Notes under the pieces: generated by a model
Databases searched by the model: none
Told to the model about the DNA's origin: nothing
What the model saw: the letters and a program-made list of their open reading frames with translations, nothing else
Made by a program: the position numbers and the translations under genes
Assembly (NCBI GenBank): GCA_947647615.1
Contig: CANSKS010000003.1
Span: forward strand, 45,219 to 109,218
DNA from: an uncultured Neglectibacter sp.
GTDB taxonomy: Bacteria > Bacillota > Clostridia > Oscillospirales > Acutalibacteraceae
DNA: 64,000 nucleotides
Direction of reading: 5' to 3'
Part shown: in pieces, positions 60,046 through 64,000 of the stretch
How positions within the stretch are numbered: position 1 is the first letter of the stretch
How the letters are laid out: each line of letters starts with the position of its first letter

Positions 60046-61242
60046 CTATTCCCCTTTCTTTTCCTTAGGCACCGGAAGGGCCATAGCCCGCCCAAGGCTT
60101 TTGGGGCCAAACCGATCCCGCACTTGGTCCATCGCGGCCTCCAGCTTTTCTTCCCGCTGCCTCCCGCCGCTTTGGTCAAAAAAGCTCAGCTGCCCTTCCC
60201 CGGCCCCGGTCAGCTTCCCGGCCCGCAGACCCAGAAGTCGCACCTGCCACTTTTTATTTTCCCGGCAGTACAGGGTAAGAGCCGCCCGGTAAAGGCTGCG
60301 GGAATCCCAGGAAGGGATTTCAAGCCTGCATTGCCTCTGGTATTCCTCGAACTCGCTGTTGCGCACCGTGATCTGCACTTCCCCTGCCTTTAACCCCTGA
60401 TCTCGCAGCTGACGAGCCACCGATTCTGCCAGGGAAAGGAACACTAACCGAACCTCCTTTTCGCTGGTCAGGTCTTTTGGCAAGGTGGTACTGTTCCCAA
60501 TAGTCTTCGCCAAGCTCCCTTGGCCCAGCCTTTCCACCGGGGAATTGTCCATCCCGTTGGCATGGAGCCAAAGCAGGTCTCCCCGTTTGCCTAAAAGCTG
60601 GTTCAGCTGCTTTCGGTTGGTTCTGGCTGCATCGCCAATGGTATAAATTCCCAGTCCCTTCAACTGTCTTTCGGTCTGGGCTCCCACGAACAGCAAAGCG
60701 CCTACCGGCAGCTTCCACACCATTGTTTCCATATCGGCCCGGCCAAAGACTGTGACGGCGTCGGGCTTTTTATAATCGCTGCCCAGCTTAGCAAAGGACT
60801 TGTTGAAGGACACCCCTACCGATACCGTAAGCCCCAACTCCTCCTTCACCCTGCGGCGGATCTGCTGGGCGATTTCCTCCCCGTCGCCAAAAAGCCGTTC
60901 ACTGCCGTAAACATCCAGCCAACATTCATCCAGCCCAAAGCTTTCTACCTGGTCGGTATATTGGTAATAGATCTTCTTGGCTTTTTGGGAAAATTCCCGG
61001 TAACGCCCATGGTGAGGCGAGCAAATGCGCAGTTGGGGGCATTTTTGCATGGCCTGCCAAATAGGCTCCGCCGTTTTCACCCCATATTGCTTGGCCAGCA
61101 TATTTTTCGCTAAAATAATGCCGTGGCGGCTCTCCTTGTCGCCCCCTACCGCCATGGGTACGTCCCGATACTCCGGAGCGAAAAGGGTTTCTACCGACGC
61201 ATAAAAATTATTCATATCTACATGCAAAATCCCGTTTTCCAC
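60046..61242 (-). CDS. dinB: Y-family DNA polymerase (DinB/Pol IV type)
   Basis: A 398-residue error-prone polymerase. The palm motif LHVDMNNFYASVE carries D9, and the second acid pair lies in FGLDECWLDVYG. A helix-hairpin-helix thumb (LKGLGIYTIGDAA) and a little-finger domain follow. The C-terminus lacks a beta-clamp motif that I can recognise. The start is GTG after AGGCGGGG. It heads the operon with the radical SAM and DUF4130 genes. A consensus promoter and an SOS box lie just upstream, so LexA repression lifted by DNA damage is strongly indicated. Confidence 0.95.
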   Translation of the reverse strand: MENGILHVDMNNFYASVETLFAPEYRDVPMAVGGDKESRHGIILAKNMLAKQYGVKTAEPIWQAMQKCPQLRICSPHHGRYREFSQKAKKIYYQYTDQVESFGLDECWLDVYGSERLFGDGEEIAQQIRRRVKEELGLTVSVGVSFNKSFAKLGSDYKKPDAVTVFGRADMETMVWKLPVGALLFVGAQTERQLKGLGIYTIGDAARTNRKQLNQLLGKRGDLLWLHANGMDNSPVERLGQGSLAKTIGNSTTLPKDLTSEKEVRLVFLSLAESVARQLRDQGLKAGEVQITVRNSEFEEYQRQCRLEIPSWDSRSLYRAALTLYCRENKKWQVRLLGLRAGKLTGAGEGQLSFFDQSGGRQREEKLEAAMDQVRDRFGPKSLGRAMALPVPKEKKGE

Positions 61243-61280
61243 TTTGCGCCCCGCCTTGTTTTAAGTCTCTCTGCCGAATA

Positions 61281-61294
61281 CGAACACATGTTCG
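61281..61294 (-). promoter_or_regulatory. LexA/SOS box of the dinB operon
   Basis: CGAACACATGTTCG on the plus strand matches the Bacillus-type LexA consensus CGAACRNRYGTTYG on the minus strand. It sits just downstream of the -10, about 40 bases before the dinB start. Confidence 0.92.
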
Positions 61295-61302
61295 TTTTAC
61301 TT

Positions 61303-61331
61303 ATTATAGAACTTTCGTTTGCTTTCGTCAA
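61303..61331 (-). promoter_or_regulatory. SigA promoter of the dinB operon
   Basis: Minus strand: -35 TTGACG (61326-61331), a 17-base spacer, -10 TATAAT (61303-61308). LexA bound at the adjacent box would block it. Confidence 0.85.
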
Positions 61332-61394
61332 GAAAAATTTCTTTTCCCCGGCCCCTGCGTTTTACCATTAGCGGAACCGGGGAAAATCAAAAAA

Positions 61395-61424
61395 GCAACC
61401 GGGCGGAAAACACTGCCCGGTTGC
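61395..61424. terminator. Bidirectional terminator
   Basis: Perfect stem GCAACCGGGC/GCCCGGTTGC with a 10-base loop. T-runs on both strands; it ends the minus-strand sirtuin gene. Confidence 0.9.
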
Positions 61425-61485
61425 CTTTTTCCTATACCAAATTTTGGGGCTCCTTTTTCCCGGAAAGCCGCTGTCCGGCTTCAGG

Positions 61486-62211
61486 TCAAAGAACTGCTGC
61501 CTCCAGCACCTGGCCCAGGTCTTCCCGGAAAATCAGGTCTGCCCTGCTGTCGAAGGGCGTTTCATCCCGATTTAAAATTACCAGCTTTCCGCCGGGGGCC
61601 AGATAATTGATCAGACCCGCCACTGGGTACACCACCAGAGAAGTGCCGCCTACCAGCAAAAGCTCTGCCTTTTCCACATCGCGGACAGCCTGGGCAAGAT
61701 CCTGCTGGTTTAGCATTTCGCCGTAAAGCACCACATCTGGACGAATCCTCCCGCCGCAGGAGCATTTGGGCGCGCCCTTGTGGCCCACGATGTCTGTCAT
61801 GGTGTACTGCTTTTGGCAGGCCATACAGAAATACCGACTTTCGTTCCCGTGGAGCTCTATGACTTTTTTGCTGCCCGCCATCTGGTGCAGTCCGTCAATA
61901 TTTTGGGTAATTACCCTTTGCAGCCTCCCGTGTCGTTCCAGCTTTGCCAAAGCAAGATGGGCACGGTTGGGCTTTGCTTCGGGATATAACATAACTTCCC
62001 GGAGAAAATCATAAAATTCTTCTGGGTGGGCCATAAAAAACTCATGGGAGAGCATCTCTTCATAAGATAAACCCTGCTTTTGCTTCTGGTAAAGGCCGTG
62101 GGCACTGCGGAAATCCGGAATTCCACTGGCTGTAGAAACCCCTGCCCCACCTAAAAACACGGTATACTTGCTCCCTTCCAGCCACTGGGAAAGCTGGCGA
62201 ATTTTTTCCAT
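61486..62211 (-). CDS. cobB: NAD-dependent protein deacylase (sirtuin)
   Basis: A 241-residue Sir2 protein. The NAD motif GAGVSTASGIPDFRS (about 20-34), the catalytic NIDGLHQMAG and HGNES histidine, and the zinc pairs CMACQKQY and CSCGG are intact. It removes acetyl or related acyl groups from protein lysines using NAD. The ATG follows AAAGGGAG. It is a separate gene between the dinB terminator and exonuclease III. The symbol is by family analogy. Confidence 0.92.
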   Translation of the reverse strand: MEKIRQLSQWLEGSKYTVFLGGAGVSTASGIPDFRSAHGLYQKQKQGLSYEEMLSHEFFMAHPEEFYDFLREVMLYPEAKPNRAHLALAKLERHGRLQRVITQNIDGLHQMAGSKKVIELHGNESRYFCMACQKQYTMTDIVGHKGAPKCSCGGRIRPDVVLYGEMLNQQDLAQAVRDVEKAELLLVGGTSLVVYPVAGLINYLAPGGKLVILNRDETPFDSRADLIFREDLGQVLEAAVL

Positions 62212-62252
62212 AAAGCATCTCCCTTTCCTTTTATTTTTCTATTTTTCCGCCG

Positions 62253-63011
62253 TCAAGGCTTTAGCCGCAGTTCTACCGGGCAATGGTCGCTACCCAGTAC
62301 CTGGGCCAAAATCTTACTGTCTTCCAAACGTTCCTTCATCCGCTGGTCGGCCAGAAAATAATCGATGCGCCACCCGGTGTTATTTTCCCGGGAATGGTAC
62401 ATATAGCTCCACCAGGAATATGCCCCTTCCTGCTCTGGGTAAAAGTAACGGAAGGTATCTAAAAAACCGCAGGCCAGCAGTTCGCCGAACTTTCCCCGCT
62501 CCTCATAGGAAAAGCCGGCATTCCCTATGTTAGCCTTCGCATTTTTCAAATCGATAGGCCGGTGGGCCACGTTCATATCGCCGCATACAATCACCGGTTT
62601 TTTCTCACGCAGTCCCACCAAATATTCCCGGAAAACATCTTCCCAGCGCATCCGGTATTCCAGCCGGGTGAGCCCCCTTTGGGCGTTAGGAGTATATACG
62701 TTCACCAGAAGAAAATCCTCATACTCTGCAGTGATCACTCTGCCCTCGCCGTCATGCTCTTCGATCCCCAAACCATAGGACACAGACAAGGGCTCTGTTT
62801 TAGAAAAAATAGCTGTACCGGAATAGCCCTTTTTTATCGTGGCAGAATTCCAATATTCCAGGTAGCCGGGAAAAGAAAAATCGGCCTGTTCCCGCTGCAT
62901 TTTCGTTTCCTGCAGGCAAAGGATGTCAGGGCTTTCCCCTTCCAGAAATTCCCTAAATCCCTTTTCCATGCAGGCCCGAAGCCCGTTTACATTCCAAGAT
63001 ACCAGTTTCAA
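62253..63011 (-). CDS. xth: Exodeoxyribonuclease III (AP endonuclease)
   Basis: A 252-residue member of the exonuclease III/APE1 family for base-excision repair. Catalytic landmarks are VSWNVNGLRA (Asn), LQETK (Glu), GDMNVAH (Asp/Asn) and GSDHCPVEL (Asp-His). It is complete. The ATG lies 42 bases before the sirtuin start region on the same strand; they may be co-transcribed, though they have no known functional link. Close to the SOS operon but not obviously SOS-controlled itself. Confidence 0.94.
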   Translation of the reverse strand: MKLVSWNVNGLRACMEKGFREFLEGESPDILCLQETKMQREQADFSFPGYLEYWNSATIKKGYSGTAIFSKTEPLSVSYGLGIEEHDGEGRVITAEYEDFLLVNVYTPNAQRGLTRLEYRMRWEDVFREYLVGLREKKPVIVCGDMNVAHRPIDLKNAKANIGNAGFSYEERGKFGELLACGFLDTFRYFYPEQEGAYSWWSYMYHSRENNTGWRIDYFLADQRMKERLEDSKILAQVLGSDHCPVELRLKP

Positions 63012-63228
63012 CTAAAGTCCTCCTGTCTCATTTCCCCGCCTTTAGGCTGGAATTTGTCTTAATAATTTATGAATTTTCGGAAAAAGCAGGAATTCCGACA
63101 AAAATTGTGCTAGAATAGCTGTACAGCGCAGAGGATGTTCGCGTGCAGTACATTCTCTCAAGCATCCGCCGCGCTTGTTGCTGAAAAGTTCACCGTCAGG
63201 TGTAAAATAAAAATATGGAGGAGAAAAC
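63012..63228 (+). promoter_or_regulatory. Leader and extended -10 promoter of the cyclophilin gene
   Basis: An extended -10, TGCTAGAAT (63108-63116), has no good -35. After it lies a foldable stretch: GCGC/GCGC outer and GGATG/CATCC inner arms at about 63126-63175. The cyclophilin ribosome site GGAGGAG follows. The rest of the gap holds no gene. Confidence 0.4.
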
Positions 63229-63756
63229 ATGCAGAATCCCATTGTCACCTTTGAAACCACTCGAGGCCTCATAAAGGCCGAGCTCTACCCGGAGATCGCC
63301 CCTAATACTGTGAATAACTTTATTTCCCTTGTGCAAAAAGGGTTCTATGACGGCACGATCTTCCATCGGGTGATTCCCGGCTTTATGATCCAGGGCGGCG
63401 ATCCCGAGGGCACCGGCATGGGCGGCCCCGGCTATGGCATTGTGGGTGAATTTTCCCAAAATGGTTTTTCCAACAATTTGAAACACACCACCGGCGTACT
63501 TTCCATGGCCCGGTCTCAGCGTCCCAACAGCGCGGGATCCCAGTTCTTTATTATGGTAGACGACGCCCCTTACCTGGACGGTCAGTACGCCGCCTTCGGT
63601 AAAGTCATAGAGGGCATGGAAACCGCCCAGGCCATTGTTTCCGCCCCCAGGGACCGGGCCGATAGGCCCCATGAAGATCAGATTATGGAAAAAGTCACGG
63701 TAGAAACCTTTGGCCAGACCTATGAAGAGCCCCTTACCGGCCCAGAGCACGGTTGA
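63229..63756 (+). CDS. ppiB: Cyclophilin-type peptidyl-prolyl isomerase
   Basis: A 175-residue cytoplasmic cyclophilin that speeds proline isomerisation in folding proteins. The active-site FHRVIPGFMIQGGD, SMARSQRPNSAGSQFFI and DGQYAAFGKV motifs are intact. The start ATG follows GGAGGAG; there is no signal peptide. It has a terminator 69 bases after its stop and looks monocistronic. Confidence 0.94.
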   Translation: MQNPIVTFETTRGLIKAELYPEIAPNTVNNFISLVQKGFYDGTIFHRVIPGFMIQGGDPEGTGMGGPGYGIVGEFSQNGFSNNLKHTTGVLSMARSQRPNSAGSQFFIMVDDAPYLDGQYAAFGKVIEGMETAQAIVSAPRDRADRPHEDQIMEKVTVETFGQTYEEPLTGPEHG

Positions 63757-63824
63757 GCCCAGCACGGTTCTGAGCCAGGCTCCAAGCGTCTCCCAAGGGC
63801 AGCCCCATAAAACGATTTTGTTAG

Positions 63825-63854
63825 AAACGGCGTAGCTATTGCTATGCCGTTTTT
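63825..63854 (+). terminator. Terminator after the cyclophilin gene
   Basis: Stem AAACGGC-G-TAGC/GCTA-T-GCCGTTT followed by TTTTTGCTTTTTT. Confidence 0.88.
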
Positions 63855-64000
63855 GCTTTTTTGCGTGCTTCCTGCGCCAAGTGGCCCGAAGGCCATGCCT
63901 TGTTGCCACACGGAAAAGAAAACGCCGGTGAGCTGGCTGGCATCAAAGGAGGCCCAAGAGAGCAAAGAACCGCTGCCTTTTGTATTTTTTGAGTATAGAC

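Noticed and set aside
1..64000. CRISPR arrays, tRNA, rRNA, integrases and transposases
   Set aside because: No regularly spaced repeats, no cloverleaf with a T-arm GGTTCGAATCC-like core and no recombinase-like protein were seen, despite the AT-rich island at 41.6-44.4 kb.

Overview
The window looks like a chromosomal segment of an anaerobic gut Firmicute, probably a Clostridia/Oscillospirales-type organism. The evidence is moderate-to-high GC codon usage, many SLH, ROK and LplB-type sugar ABC genes, a bile-salt-hydrolase-like gene, a glycyl-radical enzyme with its activase, Gram-positive promoters and an SOS box of the Bacillus LexA type. The species assignment is inference. No rRNA, tRNA, CRISPR array, integrase or transposase was seen.

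Layout. 0-2 kb: OmpR-type two-component pair. 2.1-2.8 kb: two small convergent genes (MazG-like, DUF2007). 2.9-9.8 kb (minus): polyamine operon speA-speE-speB-GNAT-carboxynorspermidine dehydrogenase-nspC, read from a strong promoter through a roughly 400-nt leader holding a folded RNA and an intrinsic terminator. 9.8-16 kb: membrane-bound AraC regulator divergent from a complete CUT1 sugar ABC transporter. 16-20.3 kb: SLH protein, copper-amine-oxidase-N/PepSY protein, membrane-anchored XRE regulator and a small membrane protein. 20.5-31.4 kb: a sugar catabolic locus (glycyl-radical enzyme, activase, two TIM-barrel isomerases, Gfo/Idh dehydrogenase, binding protein, two permeases, divergent AraC regulator) in which the glycyl-radical enzyme, the binding protein and the regulator all look broken. 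31.8 kb: bile salt hydrolase. 32.8-40.6 kb: ROK repressor, sugar-phosphate isomerase, and an operon GH125 mannosidase-PHP-GH27 galactosidase-FGGY kinase. 40.9 kb: nitroreductase. 41.6-44.4 kb: an AT-rich island with a 795-residue protein of unknown function and a folded RNA-like segment. 44.5-50.9 kb: hybrid kinase, ispE, DUF362/ferredoxin, aminotransferase, Lrp regulator, PHP phosphatase. 51-55.5 kb: ACT domain protein, UPF0210, a membrane-NUDIX fusion, carboxylesterase. 55.6-57.8 kb: APH-like kinase, YczE membrane protein, HAD phosphatase. 58-61.3 kb: SOS-controlled dinB, radical SAM protein and DUF4130 protein. 61.5-63.8 kb: sirtuin, exonuclease III, cyclophilin.

How it works together. The polyamine operon can take arginine to agmatine to putrescine and on to spermidine through carboxyspermidine. 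It also carries a SpeE aminopropyltransferase, although no SpeD is visible. The two ABC loci and the glycosidase operon point to import and breakdown of host or plant glycans, each with its own AraC or ROK regulator. The strongest leads for new biology are the speA leader RNA, the AT-rich orphan protein with its neighbouring folded RNA, the membrane-NUDIX fusion, and the multiply lesioned glycyl-radical locus.
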